In this document: piece by piece, positions 1-8,070 of the stretch
How positions within the stretch are numbered: the stretch's first letter is position 1
Layout of the letters: every line of letters starts with the position of its first letter
Assembly: GCA_905182645.1 (NCBI GenBank)
Contig: CAJJCJ010000003.1
Span: 64,501-128,500, forward strand
Source: an uncultured Sulfitobacter sp.
Lineage (GTDB): Bacteria > Pseudomonadota > Alphaproteobacteria > Rhodobacterales > Rhodobacteraceae
DNA: 64,000 bases
Reading direction: 5' to 3'
Notes under the pieces: generated by a model
What the model saw: the letters and a program-made list of their open reading frames with translations, nothing else
Told to the model about the DNA's origin: nothing
Database searches by the model: none
Translations under genes and position numbers: made by a program

Positions 1-279
1 ACGGTTCGGCGCGATCGGGTCATCTTCGCCTGTGCGACTAGGGAATGCCACGTCCATCGTGACGCTATCCTGAAGCCCCAGCACACTGCGCGCTAAGGTT
101 ACGCGGTGGCACCACGGGCAATTGAATGCGACAAATAGGTGGTAGCGGTTCGGTTCGGCCGGAAAATCTGGGTCCTCACCCAACACGGCCCTGAACCCGC
201 TGACGCCGCGCACAAATTCACCATTGCCGCGCCGCGCCGGAGCGTCTGTTTGTGATTCCTCAATCGATGTCTTCGTCAC
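1..279 (-). CDS. Glutathionyl-hydroquinone reductase, N-terminal part (partial)
   Basis: The first 93 codons of a gene that runs off the left edge. The translation carries FPAEPNRYHLFVAFNCPWCHR at about residues 41-60, which matches the thioredoxin-fold start of the Xi-class glutathione transferases (YqjG/PcpF/ECM4). These reduce glutathionyl-hydroquinones, with the Cys of the CPWC-type motif as nucleophile. The gene starts at GTG 279, preceded by AGGAG at a normal distance. It is a cytosolic enzyme with no evident functional link to its neighbours. The family call rests on this one motif region because the C-terminal helical domain lies outside the window. Confidence 0.75.
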   Translation of the reverse strand, partial: MTKTSIEESQTDAPARRGNGEFVRGVSGFRAVLGEDPDFPAEPNRYHLFVAFNCPWCHRVTLARSVLGLQDSVTMDVAFPSRTGEDDPIAPNR

Positions 280-451
280 GTCTATCTCCTGCTTATCGGC
301 GCACACAATGATGCACATTGATGGGCACTGCCAACTTTTTGATCGGTTCGATGCCTAACATAGTCTTGGACATTCTTGTCGCCATTCAGATAGCTTAGAT
401 AGGGCCGATCACAGCGGATAAAACCGTCGATATTGCACAGCAATTGTGCGC

Positions 452-1984
452 TTAGCGGTTCACACCTGCGAAACGCACGCCACTCAGGTCCGCCATCTCT
501 TTTTTCCAGGTTGTGATGTCACGGTGGGCGAAGTCGGACAGTCTGCTGTGCCCACAGGCCCGCGCCAAGACCTGCATCAGCTCAACCGACGCACCAAAAT
601 AGCGCGCGAGTTTTTGTGCGCCGATCTGCACGTCGAGCAGCGCACGTAGCTCTGGCTTTTGGGTCGCGACGCCGACGGGGCAGTTGTTTGAATTACACAT
701 GCGCGCTGCGATACAGCCCACGGCTTGCATGGCCGAATTCGACACCGCAACTGCGTCAGCACCCAGTGCCATCGCCTTGGCGAAATCTTCAGCCACACGC
801 AGACCACCTGTGATCACCAGCGTCACCTCGCGGCCTGTTTTGGCGTCCAAATGGGCACGGGCGCGGGCCAACGCGGGGATCGTCGGGACGGAAATATGAT
901 CACGAAAGATCAATGGCGCAGCACCAGTTCCACCGCCGCGGCCATCAAGAATAATGTAGTCGGCGCTGGCCTCCAACGCAAAATCGATGTCGTCCTCGAT
1001 ATGGTTTGCGGACAACTTGAACCCGATGGGGATGCCACCAGACCGTTCGCGCACCTCATCCGCAACTTTGCGAAAATCAGCAGGCGTATGCAGGTCAGGG
1101 AACGTCGCAGGCGAGATCGCGCTTTGACCAGGTTCTAGCCCGCGCACCTCAGCGATTTTGCCCTGAACTTTGTCGCCCGGCAGATGGCCACCCGTGCCAG
1201 TCTTGGCCCCTTGGCCGCCTTTGAAATGAAACGCCTGAACATTCTCGACCAGCTCTGGTTTCCACCCGAATTGGGCTGACGCAAGCTCATAGAAATAGCG
1301 TGAATTCTCAGCTTGTTCTTCGGCTAACATACCGCCTTCGCCTGAACAAATTCCCGTTCCTGCCATCTGAGCGCCACGAGACAGAGCAATTTTGGCTTCT
1401 TCAGACAACGCGCCAAAGCTCATATCTGAGACGAACAATGGAATGTCTAACTGTAACGGCTTTGCGGCACGTGGTCCGATCGTCACCGAAGTGGCAACCG
1501 GCTGATCATCCAGAAGTGGTTTGCGGGCCATCTGCGCGGGTAAAATTTGGATATCGTCCCAATGAGGCAGGTCTTTGCGTGGAACGCCCATTGCACCCAT
1601 CTCACCGTGATGACCCAGTTTGGACAATCCGTCTTTGGCCAATGCGTGGATGCGCGCAACTGTTGGCTCTTCGGGTGTGGGAGATGCTTTTGGGATGTCC
1701 GACTTAGGCTCAGGGGCATCATCACCCGGTTTGCGGTCGCCCAATGACGCATGTGTCCCATCACAAAACGGTGCATTGGCGCTGGCCTTGCATTGACACA
1801 ATGCGACGGAGCCGGTTTTTTCCGCTGTAAACTTCAGGGGCGTGATGTCGCTACCCGCGTGGGAGCCATCACAAAATGGCTGGTCTTTGGATTTACCACA
1901 CTGGCACCAGAAATAATCTTTGCCTGCTTCCAAATCAACTTTGGCTGGGGCGGTTGCTGCAATAATTGGAACGGAATTTGTCAT
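452..1984 (-). CDS. Double CDGSH iron-sulfur / glutamate synthase-domain fusion protein
   Basis: A 510-residue protein with two N-terminal CDGSH-type [2Fe-2S] sites: C27-C29-C38-H42 in the first (FCDGSH) and C63-C65-C74-H78 in the second (FCDGTH). From about residue 130 to the end it matches the FMN-binding synthase domain of glutamate synthase (GltB central domain), with the long TIM-barrel blocks around GGEGGMLAEE, GFKLSANHIEDD and ILDGRGGGTGAAP, and a Cys-containing CNSNNCPVG block near residue 430. The amidotransferase domain of true GltB is absent. It is therefore probably an FMN oxidoreductase fed by its own CDGSH clusters, with unknown substrate. It stands alone, separated from scsB by about 115 bases. 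Confidence 0.85.
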   Translation of the reverse strand: MTNSVPIIAATAPAKVDLEAGKDYFWCQCGKSKDQPFCDGSHAGSDITPLKFTAEKTGSVALCQCKASANAPFCDGTHASLGDRKPGDDAPEPKSDIPKASPTPEEPTVARIHALAKDGLSKLGHHGEMGAMGVPRKDLPHWDDIQILPAQMARKPLLDDQPVATSVTIGPRAAKPLQLDIPLFVSDMSFGALSEEAKIALSRGAQMAGTGICSGEGGMLAEEQAENSRYFYELASAQFGWKPELVENVQAFHFKGGQGAKTGTGGHLPGDKVQGKIAEVRGLEPGQSAISPATFPDLHTPADFRKVADEVRERSGGIPIGFKLSANHIEDDIDFALEASADYIILDGRGGGTGAAPLIFRDHISVPTIPALARARAHLDAKTGREVTLVITGGLRVAEDFAKAMALGADAVAVSNSAMQAVGCIAARMCNSNNCPVGVATQKPELRALLDVQIGAQKLARYFGASVELMQVLARACGHSRLSDFAHRDITTWKKEMADLSGVRFAGVNR

Positions 1985-2099
1985 GTGTTTAACCTAGTTT
2001 TGCCCAATCATGCGGGGCGTTATTGGTGACTTTGGGTCCCGATGGGGCTGCCGCGACAGGGTTGTATAGTCGGTGCCCATCGTCAAGAACGCGATGTTC

Positions 2100-4163
2100 C
2101 TACTTGGCCGCTTGGGTTAATGCGTTTATGATGCTTTCCTGAGTTAAGACCTCGGACAGCACAATGCCTTCGGGGGAGGCGGGGCCGTAAATGATGTTAA
2201 ACGGAATGCCAAACCGATCGTTGGATTCGAGAAACCGTTGAATTTCGGGATCTGGGCGAGTCCAATCGGCTTGCATTGCGATAATATCGGGTGCGGTAAG
2301 TGCGCCTGCAACCGGATCCCTGCTGAGGACCAAAACTTTGTTTGCCTTGCACGTTAGGCACCAATCGGCGGTCACATCCACGAAGACACGGTGCCCAAGA
2401 GACACATGCTTTGGAATATCGCTTCGGGAAAACGGCACCCAGTTCAGGGTTGTCGTCTGTACTGTCGCAGGTTGTTCCAGTATCATCGGTAACGCAAAGC
2501 CCGCGCTTGCCGCCATCAAGGCCACCGCAACTGGCAGACCGTTTTTCACGCGGTTATTCCAAATGATGCAGATGAGTATGGTTGCTAATATTGCAACGAT
2601 AGCGGCCATGACGGTTAGATTTGAGACCGCCTGAAGCACCCAAAGCAGCCAAACCAATGTTCCAAACAGCATGGCGACTAACACTGCTTTGACCGCGGCC
2701 ATCCAACGGCCCGGTTTAGGCAGTTGTGAAACCCATTGGGGTCTTGCTGCGATCATCAGATACGGCAGCGCAAGACCGATCCCCATGGCGGTAAAAATCA
2801 TTACGACGTCTTTTGGTGTGCCTGTTAGCGCGAATGCCAGAGCAGTGCCCAACAACGGTGCCGAACATGGGGTCGCCATCACGGCACCAAACATTCCGGT
2901 GGCAAAATCGGCTGCATACCCGTTGCCTTTGGAGTGCGACAGCCGTGTCATCAGCCCTTGAGGCAAGCCAAATTCAAACAGCCCCACAAGGTTCGCGGTA
3001 AACACCGCAAGGACAAGAATAAGAGCAATAAGAAAATATGCGTTCTGAAACTGCAATCCCCACCCAACAGACATGCCCAATGCTTGCAGGACCAAGACGG
3101 CTGCCGCGAGAGCCCACATAAACGACACTGTACCAGCCGCACTCGCAAGGAACCCCAAACGGGTTTGGGTAATTGGGCGGTCCGACATTTTCAATGCAGA
3201 TATGAATTTGATCGATAATACGGGCAAGACGCAGGGCATTACATTCAGGATTAACCCGCCAAGAAATGCAACTAGAAGCATCCATAGGCGAGCGCCAAGC
3301 CCAGCGGATGCCTTGGCTTTTGCGAACGGTGGCTCTGGGGCCGACGCCGCGATTTGAATGGTTTCAAATGTCACCGCCGTGTCCGCAGTAATCAACGTCA
3401 GCGCGAGCGTAGAGGGATCGGGATCGTCTCCGAATATTGGAAACGTGGCCCAAACACTATTCCCGTCTGGCGCGGCTCGGATGTCCGGTTTGCCGAAGGC
3501 AATACTGTCCTCAATTTCTGGAAAAATATCGGCACCGCGCCAATCAGCGGGCCCTGAAATAGCAACTGTCAAAAGGGATTTATCATCGGAGAAATGAGCC
3601 TTTGCCACAAGATTGCTTAGCGCACTATCGGTGGGAACTTTAGCAGACCAGTTCGCAATCTCAGCGGCGGCGGATTGATCAATTCCAGTCCCTGCAGGCA
3701 AATTAAGCGTAAGCGGCAGATCTTGTGGGACACATACATCTGAACACACCAGTAAAAACACGTCAGCCTTCAAAACAGCAGGCTGTCCCGGATCAGTCAA
3801 TGTTAGCCGGATAGGAAACGTAACTTGCTTGGCGTATCCAAAGTTCTCAATTCCAAACGCCCGAAACCGTGTCGGGGCTGGCCAAAGCATCTCGGCTGAT
3901 GCTAAATTTGTTGAACCGCTCCAATCGATTTCGGGCGGCAGTCCAACTTCTCCTGGGGATCGCCAATAGGTTTTCCATCCGTCAGATAGCGCAACACTGA
4001 TTCCCGCGGACAAAACGCCAGCATTGGGCGCAATAGCATTTTCGGCCGTGATCAATTTTGCGCTGGCGGCCTGCGTTGTAAACGCATCCGACTTCGCCGC
4101 GAATGCGTTTACGCCCCAAAGACAGATAGCCAAACAGATCGCTGTTATTTTTGTCAGGCCCAA
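2100..4163 (-). CDS. scsB: ScsB/DsbD-family protein-disulfide reductase
   Basis: A 687-residue membrane thiol reductase that passes electrons from cytosolic thioredoxin to periplasmic partners. A signal peptide ends near residue 22 (VNAFAA). An N-terminal periplasmic domain follows, with a Cys pair in VCSDVCVPQ. The central DsbD-type transmembrane block contains the two expected buried cysteines, in NVMPCVLPVL and ATPCSAPLLG. The C-terminal thioredoxin domain has CLTC at about 602-605. The large N-terminal domain is the ScsB rather than the classical DsbD architecture, and ScsB family members are linked to copper tolerance. It lies downstream of a 102-aa membrane protein on the same strand and divergent from the copper operon, so a DsbA-like protein encoded at about 8.1-8.8 kb is a plausible partner. 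Confidence 0.88.
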   Translation of the reverse strand: MGLTKITAICLAICLWGVNAFAAKSDAFTTQAASAKLITAENAIAPNAGVLSAGISVALSDGWKTYWRSPGEVGLPPEIDWSGSTNLASAEMLWPAPTRFRAFGIENFGYAKQVTFPIRLTLTDPGQPAVLKADVFLLVCSDVCVPQDLPLTLNLPAGTGIDQSAAAEIANWSAKVPTDSALSNLVAKAHFSDDKSLLTVAISGPADWRGADIFPEIEDSIAFGKPDIRAAPDGNSVWATFPIFGDDPDPSTLALTLITADTAVTFETIQIAASAPEPPFAKAKASAGLGARLWMLLVAFLGGLILNVMPCVLPVLSIKFISALKMSDRPITQTRLGFLASAAGTVSFMWALAAAVLVLQALGMSVGWGLQFQNAYFLIALILVLAVFTANLVGLFEFGLPQGLMTRLSHSKGNGYAADFATGMFGAVMATPCSAPLLGTALAFALTGTPKDVVMIFTAMGIGLALPYLMIAARPQWVSQLPKPGRWMAAVKAVLVAMLFGTLVWLLWVLQAVSNLTVMAAIVAILATILICIIWNNRVKNGLPVAVALMAASAGFALPMILEQPATVQTTTLNWVPFSRSDIPKHVSLGHRVFVDVTADWCLTCKANKVLVLSRDPVAGALTAPDIIAMQADWTRPDPEIQRFLESNDRFGIPFNIIYGPASPEGIVLSEVLTQESIINALTQAAK

Positions 4164-4222
4164 AACGTGGATACCATTCTATGTGTGTTCCTGATCTGAA
4201 ATTGCCGGGCCGAAAGCAACTA

Positions 4223-4531
4223 TTAGGCGGTAACACGTTCTTTCGGAGCGGTCGACTTAATCTGGGAAATTGCTGTTGTCGTAGCACCTGTTGGATAAAT
4301 GACATCGGCGGGATCTATTTCATCCGCTACTTTATTGTCGCTGTGGCAGGATTTCTCCATGAACAAAAACATTGCACCATGAAGTGCGACGCACGCAAGC
4401 AATGGCAATGCAGCACCTAGCGCACCTCCACCAGATGTAACTGATCCGCCGATCGCGAAGTACCCGATTAATGGCACCGCCATCACCGCACAGCATGCCA
4501 TCATACCCAATGTCATACCCGACATCTTCAT
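4223..4531 (-). CDS. Small membrane protein next to scsB, unknown function
   Basis: A 102-residue protein with two hydrophobic stretches: residues 5-30, which include MMACCAVMAVPLIGYFA, and about 37-57, which end in LFMEKSCHSD. The Met, Cys and His residues at the membrane edges (MKMSGMTLGMM, CC, SCH) are of the kind seen in small metal-associated membrane proteins such as DUF2933 relatives, but the family could not be fixed. It is the first gene of the minus-strand pair with scsB (about 60 bases between them). It is divergent from the L,D-transpeptidase across about 165 bases that hold a CueR-like operator. A role in copper handling is inferred from position only. Confidence 0.65.
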   Translation of the reverse strand: MKMSGMTLGMMACCAVMAVPLIGYFAIGGSVTSGGGALGAALPLLACVALHGAMFLFMEKSCHSDNKVADEIDPADVIYPTGATTTAISQIKSTAPKERVTA

Positions 4532-4632
4532 TCTTCTCTCATGTAGTATTAACTATTTGAGTGGTGTTTGACCTGTTCTTACACTGAAAGGTCAAGCAGT
4601 TTGATATCACGGCTATGTGATGCGCATTGTGG

Positions 4633-4668
4633 GTTGACCTCCCCTCACTGGAACCTTCGACAAGATAC
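4633..4668 (+). promoter_or_regulatory. CueR/MerR-type operator-promoter upstream of the L,D-transpeptidase operon
   Basis: The sequence TTGACCTCCCCTCACTGGAA at 4634-4653 closely resembles the CueR site ACCTTCC-N7-GGAAGGT placed between the -35 and -10. The -35 is TTGACC at 4634-4639. A -10 is less clear: GACAAG at 4659 would give the long 19-base spacer of MerR-type promoters. It lacks one base relative to the copA copy at 8832. It lies about 30-60 bases upstream of the ribosome binding site GAGGAG and ATG 4698. Confidence 0.6.
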
Positions 4669-4697
4669 AAAAAATACGAGGCTGAGGAGCTGAACCA

Positions 4698-5246
4698 ATG
4701 AAACCTATTTCCACAACACGTCGTTCTTTGTTGTTTGGTGCTGCTGTTAGCTTTGTTGCTCCAGTGGTCTGGGGACAAGGAACGACCCGAAATGTGGCAG
4801 GTTTCAGCGTTCATAATTGGCAAGACCACTTTGATTCGATTGGCAAGGGTATTTTGCTGTCGGACACCATCACACGGGTGCTACAGCATTGGACCGCCGA
4901 CGGCGAGATGCGAGTCTATACGACATCTGTTCCGTTGACCGACGAATTAACGCGCCGTGGCTATACCGAGGTGATCGAGAAACGTGAAAATCCAAGCTGG
5001 ACCTCAACACCGTCAATGCGTGAACTCAACCCTGAGTGGCCGACTACGATCCCCGGTGGTGATCCCGCAAATCCGCTTGGAACGCGCGCGCTTTATCTGT
5101 CTTGGACCTATTACCGTATTCACGGAACCGCCAACACGCGCAAGATTGGCCGAAAGTCGTCCAACGGATGTATCGGGCTGTACAATGAGCAGATCAAAGA
5201 AGTGTACGGTCGTTCACCGATCGGTACACAAGTCAAACTGATTTAA
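4698..5246 (+). CDS. L,D-transpeptidase (YkuD family), twin-arginine-like signal
   Basis: A 182-residue exported protein. The N-terminus (STTRRSLLFGAAVSFVAPVVWG) has a paired-Arg motif and hydrophobic core like a Tat signal. The C-terminal half carries the YkuD catalytic signature: H in RIHGTA followed by IGRKSSNGCIGLYN, with nucleophile near C158. Family members make 3-3 peptidoglycan cross-links or attach proteins to peptidoglycan in the periplasm. The start is supported by GAGGAG just upstream. It is the first gene of a run ending in copA-cueR and is preceded by a CueR-like operator, so copper induction is likely. A copper-controlled transpeptidase may reinforce the wall under copper stress; that is an inference. 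Confidence 0.87.
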   Translation: MKPISTTRRSLLFGAAVSFVAPVVWGQGTTRNVAGFSVHNWQDHFDSIGKGILLSDTITRVLQHWTADGEMRVYTTSVPLTDELTRRGYTEVIEKRENPSWTSTPSMRELNPEWPTTIPGGDPANPLGTRALYLSWTYYRIHGTANTRKIGRKSSNGCIGLYNEQIKEVYGRSPIGTQVKLI

Positions 5247-5260
5247 TTTTTCAAGGAACG

Positions 5261-5722
5261 ATGCGTATGTTTAAGTCGATATGGAGCTATGTGGTCATTG
5301 GTGTGCCTCTTGCTGGGCTCGCCGTACTTTTGTTTGGCCCAGCCCAGACTTCAGTGGGCCATGACATGACGACGCCTGACACGAGCGCTATCGTGCAAGG
5401 CGATGCAATTGCAAACGTTGCTATACCGGCGACGTTTTCCGAAAATGCGCAGATCGGCAAAAACGTGTTTGATGGAGCATGTGCGGCCTGTCACGGTGAA
5501 AATGCAGCGGGTCAGAATGGAATTGCCCCACCGTTGGTTCATAAAATCTATGAACCAAGTCACCACGGGGATCAGGCGTTTTGGAGTGCGGCACAAAATG
5601 GCGTGCAATCGCATCACTGGAACTTTGGCAACATGCCACCAGTTGAGGGTTTGACGAAGTCTGACGTTAACTACATCGTGGCATACGTGCGCGAGCTGCA
5701 ACGAGAAAATGGAATCAACTAG
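5261..5722 (+). CDS. Class I c-type cytochrome, membrane-anchored or secreted
   Basis: A 153-residue protein with an N-terminal hydrophobic segment (residues 8-27) and one heme-binding CAACH at 74-78. The distal Met is probably in GNMPPVEGLT, followed by the usual C-terminal helix (DVNYIVAYVRELQ). The middle is His-rich around PSHHGDQAFW and VQSHHWNFG. This resembles cytochromes associated with copper or oxidase-type electron transfer, but no specific partner can be named. AAGGA precedes ATG 5261, 14 bases after the transpeptidase stop, and its stop overlaps the next start (TAGTG), so it is translationally coupled within the copper-island operon. Confidence 0.85.
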   Translation: MRMFKSIWSYVVIGVPLAGLAVLLFGPAQTSVGHDMTTPDTSAIVQGDAIANVAIPATFSENAQIGKNVFDGACAACHGENAAGQNGIAPPLVHKIYEPSHHGDQAFWSAAQNGVQSHHWNFGNMPPVEGLTKSDVNYIVAYVRELQRENGIN

Positions 5723-6060
5723 TGCCTGAAGTTGTTGCCCGCGTTTGGAGGAACATTTTTATGTCCCTAACAGTCATCGTGGCAGTGACTGCGTTCTTTC
5801 CTGATGTGGCTCATCTGGGCGAGCCGGATGTCGCACATGAGATGATGGCCGTGGATCACGATCACAAAGACACTGGTGATAAAGAGGCCTCTGGACATTG
5901 TCATAGTGGTGGGTCCTGCACTGGAGTAATGGACATCAATAATTGGCAGGTCGCGTCCAGAGTTGGACTGGTATTGCCTCAACTAAATTTTGCATTGGTT
6001 GTGAATGCCGATAGCCACATGCTGGGCAGCGACCCACCCGTCCCGATCGTGACCGTCTGA
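5722..6060 (+). CDS. Histidine-rich small exported or membrane protein, unknown function
   Basis: A 112-residue protein starting at GTG 5722, overlapping the stop of the upstream cytochrome. It has one hydrophobic segment near residues 12-26. A metal-ligand-rich stretch follows at about 36-66: DVAHEMMAVDHDHKD, then SGHCHSGGSC, with six His and two Cys in about 30 residues. No known domain was recognised. Its position inside a probable CueR-controlled operon suggests copper binding in the periplasm. The start depends on an alternative codon with coupling; an internal ATG at 5761 would give a shorter product starting MSLTVIV. Confidence 0.6.
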   Translation: MPEVVARVWRNIFMSLTVIVAVTAFFPDVAHLGEPDVAHEMMAVDHDHKDTGDKEASGHCHSGGSCTGVMDINNWQVASRVGLVLPQLNFALVVNADSHMLGSDPPVPIVTV

Positions 6061-6114
6061 CGAAATATAACGCCACTTCGGCGACAGGAAGACTCACTTT
6101 ATTAGGACGATATA

Positions 6115-6690
6115 ATGAAATTTACGACCTTAACTTTCGCGGCGACAATCGCTGTGCTTGCAACCACAGCTGTGGCCCATAAAGGGGCATCAGGTATGTT
6201 GCTTGAGCGCATGAATGGGATGCTCGCTATGGGCAAGGCGACCAAAGCGATTGCACCGATGATGCGTGGCCTAGAAAGCTATGATGCTGATAGAACAAGC
6301 GATTACGCAGCTATTCTTCAGACCCATTCGGGCGACGCGATGTTGGCGTTGTTCCCAGAAGGCATGAACGCAGCACCCTCTGTTGCCAAGGACGCAATCT
6401 AGACGAATTGGGAAGAATTTTCCGAATTGGCAGTTCAGTTGGAAACCTTTGCGACTGCGCTTGGTTTTGTGGCGCAAAATGAGTTGGGCGAGGGCACGCC
6501 TGCTGGCGGATCCATGATGGGTGGTGACACAACCGATATGATGGGCGCTGACACGACGAGCATGATGGGTGGCGCTGCTGAGGGCGAAAAGACGCTAGAA
6601 AAGCTTGCGTCCTTATCCGTGAGCACATTGTTCGCGCAGTCCGCTCAGGTCTGCTCGGCGTGCCATACCAAGTTCCGCGCAGAAGAATAA
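6115..6690 (+). pseudogene. Cytochrome c' (class II) gene interrupted by an in-frame TAG
   Basis: The reading frame gives a signal peptide (MKFTTLTFAATIAVLATTAVA), then a helical region (MLLERMNGMLAMGKATKAIAPMM) and a C-terminal CSACH heme site, the arrangement of cytochrome c'. At 6400-6402 an in-frame TAG falls between DAI and TNWEEF. Relatives usually have Trp here (IWxxW), so a single G-to-A change in TGG would create it. The sequence after the stop stays in the same frame to 6690 and remains family-like, except for a repetitive Met/Gly/Asp stretch (SMMGGDTTDMMGADTTSMMGG). Without readthrough the product ends before the heme and is inactive. The break could be a true nonsense mutation or a base-call error. 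Confidence 0.8.
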
Positions 6691-6694
6691 TCAG

Positions 6695-7592
6695 ATGCGG
6701 AAAATCGTAATGGGCGTTGTCGCCTTGATGCTGGTGGGCGCTGGCGGGATCACCGGCCTGCGCCTTTACTCCGTCGCAAAACCAGTCGAAGCCATCGCAC
6801 TGACAGGTGACGTTGGCGCAGGTGCATATCTTGCGCGCGCATCGGGCTGTATTGCTTGTCATACCGATGTTGAAGGCGGTGGCCCGCCTTTGGCAGGGGG
6901 GGGGCGGATTTGAAACACCGTTCGGCACAGTTTATGCGGCCAATTTGACCACTGATCCAGACTTCGGAATCGGGGATTGGGCAATAGAAGACTTTGCCAA
7001 GGCTGTTCGCCAAGGGTTATCGCCTGACGATGTGCCATATTACCCAGTGTTTACCTATGCCTTTTACCAAGACTTTTCAGATCAACAAATCGCGGATCTT
7101 TGGGCAGCATTTCAAACCGTGGCACCCGTAAGTGAACCTGTGCCAGCGACAGATCTGGCATTCCCGTTTTCTGAACGGGACAGTCTTAAATTGTGGCGCG
7201 CAGCGTTCCTGCACGCGCCGCGCACGACGTCAGTTTTAGGACAAAGCGATACCTGGAACCGAGGCTGCGAGCTGGTTGAAGGTGCAACCCATTGCGCCGC
7301 ATGCCACACTGAGCGCAACATTGCGGGCGGGCGAAAGGTCGATACTGGCCGGATGCAAGGCAATGATGTATTGCCGGGCGGGTCTAAGGCACCCGCAATA
7401 ACAAGCGCCGCATTGGTGTCATCTGGATGGGACGTCGACAGCCTGAGCTACGCATTGCAAACGGGGATCACGCCCAGTGGTGATACCTTCGGCGGCAGCA
7501 TGGGCGAAGTTGTGCAAATGGGCACAAGGTTCATGACACAAGAGGATCGGATCGTGATGGCGACTTATTTAATGGATCAATCGGATGAATAA
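6695..7592 (+). pseudogene. Diheme cytochrome c, frameshifted at a nine-G tract
   Basis: Frame one runs from ATG 6695 with a membrane anchor and a first heme site (CIACH at 52-56), then stops at 6913. Homology continues in another frame from about 6903 (FETPFGTVYAANLTTDPDFGIG) with a second heme site, CAACH, near 7300. The switch falls in a run of nine G at 6896-6904; eight G would restore one continuous protein of about 298 residues. The architecture matches the diheme c-type subunits that accept electrons from periplasmic dehydrogenases. The stop of the upstream cytochrome c' lies just before it and its own end overlaps the next cytochrome by 8 bases. Phase variation, a real mutation or a homopolymer sequencing error are all possible. 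Confidence 0.8.
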
Positions 7593-8070
7593 ATTTATTG
7601 GCACCGCAGGCGTTGTTTTGGGTTTTGGGGTCGCAGCGCTCTGGTTTGCCCAAAATGATTCAGCCCAAGCGCAAGTTCCGCTGCAGCCAGCATCCGCTGA
7701 TATTGCTGCAGGTGAAGCGCTTTATGCAACAAGCTGTGCGTCATGCCATGGGGCCAATTTGGAAGGGCAGGCCGATTGGCGGTCGCCCGGCGATGACGGC
7801 AAGCTTCATGCGCCGCCGCACGACAAGGATGGCCACACGTGGCATCACGGCGACGCATTGCTGTTCAACTATACCAAGCTGGGCGGTAAGGCTGCGTTGG
7901 CCGAACAGGGTATGGATTTCGATAGTGGCATGCCCGGATTTTCAGACAGCCTAACGGATGTGGAAATCTGGAATATTCTTGGGTATATCAAGTCAACTTG
8001 GCCCGAACGGATGCGCGAAATGCAGGCATCACGGACCGAAAGCGAACAAATGCAAGGGAATTTAGAATAA
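7585..8070 (+). CDS. Class I c-type cytochrome
   Basis: A 161-residue protein with a signal or anchor segment at residues 5-22, a heme motif CASCH at 51-55 and a distal Met probably in DSGMPGFSDSLT. A His-rich turn (PPHDKDGHTWHHGD) recalls the His pair of the cytochrome encoded at 5261. The C-terminal helix is VEIWNILGYIKSTWPERM. It starts at ATG 7585, inside the end of the diheme gene, so translation is coupled. Its stop TAA abuts the presumed original start of the DsbA-like gene. It is a periplasmic electron carrier in the copper-island operon. Confidence 0.85.
   Translation: MNKFIGTAGVVLGFGVAALWFAQNDSAQAQVPLQPASADIAAGEALYATSCASCHGANLEGQADWRSPGDDGKLHAPPHDKDGHTWHHGDALLFNYTKLGGKAALAEQGMDFDSGMPGFSDSLTDVEIWNILGYIKSTWPERMREMQASRTESEQMQGNLE

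Noticed and set aside
6896-6904. Programmed ribosomal frameshift at the G-run
   Set aside because: No slippery heptamer of known type, stimulatory structure or comparable use in related cytochromes is evident; slippage mutation or read error is simpler.
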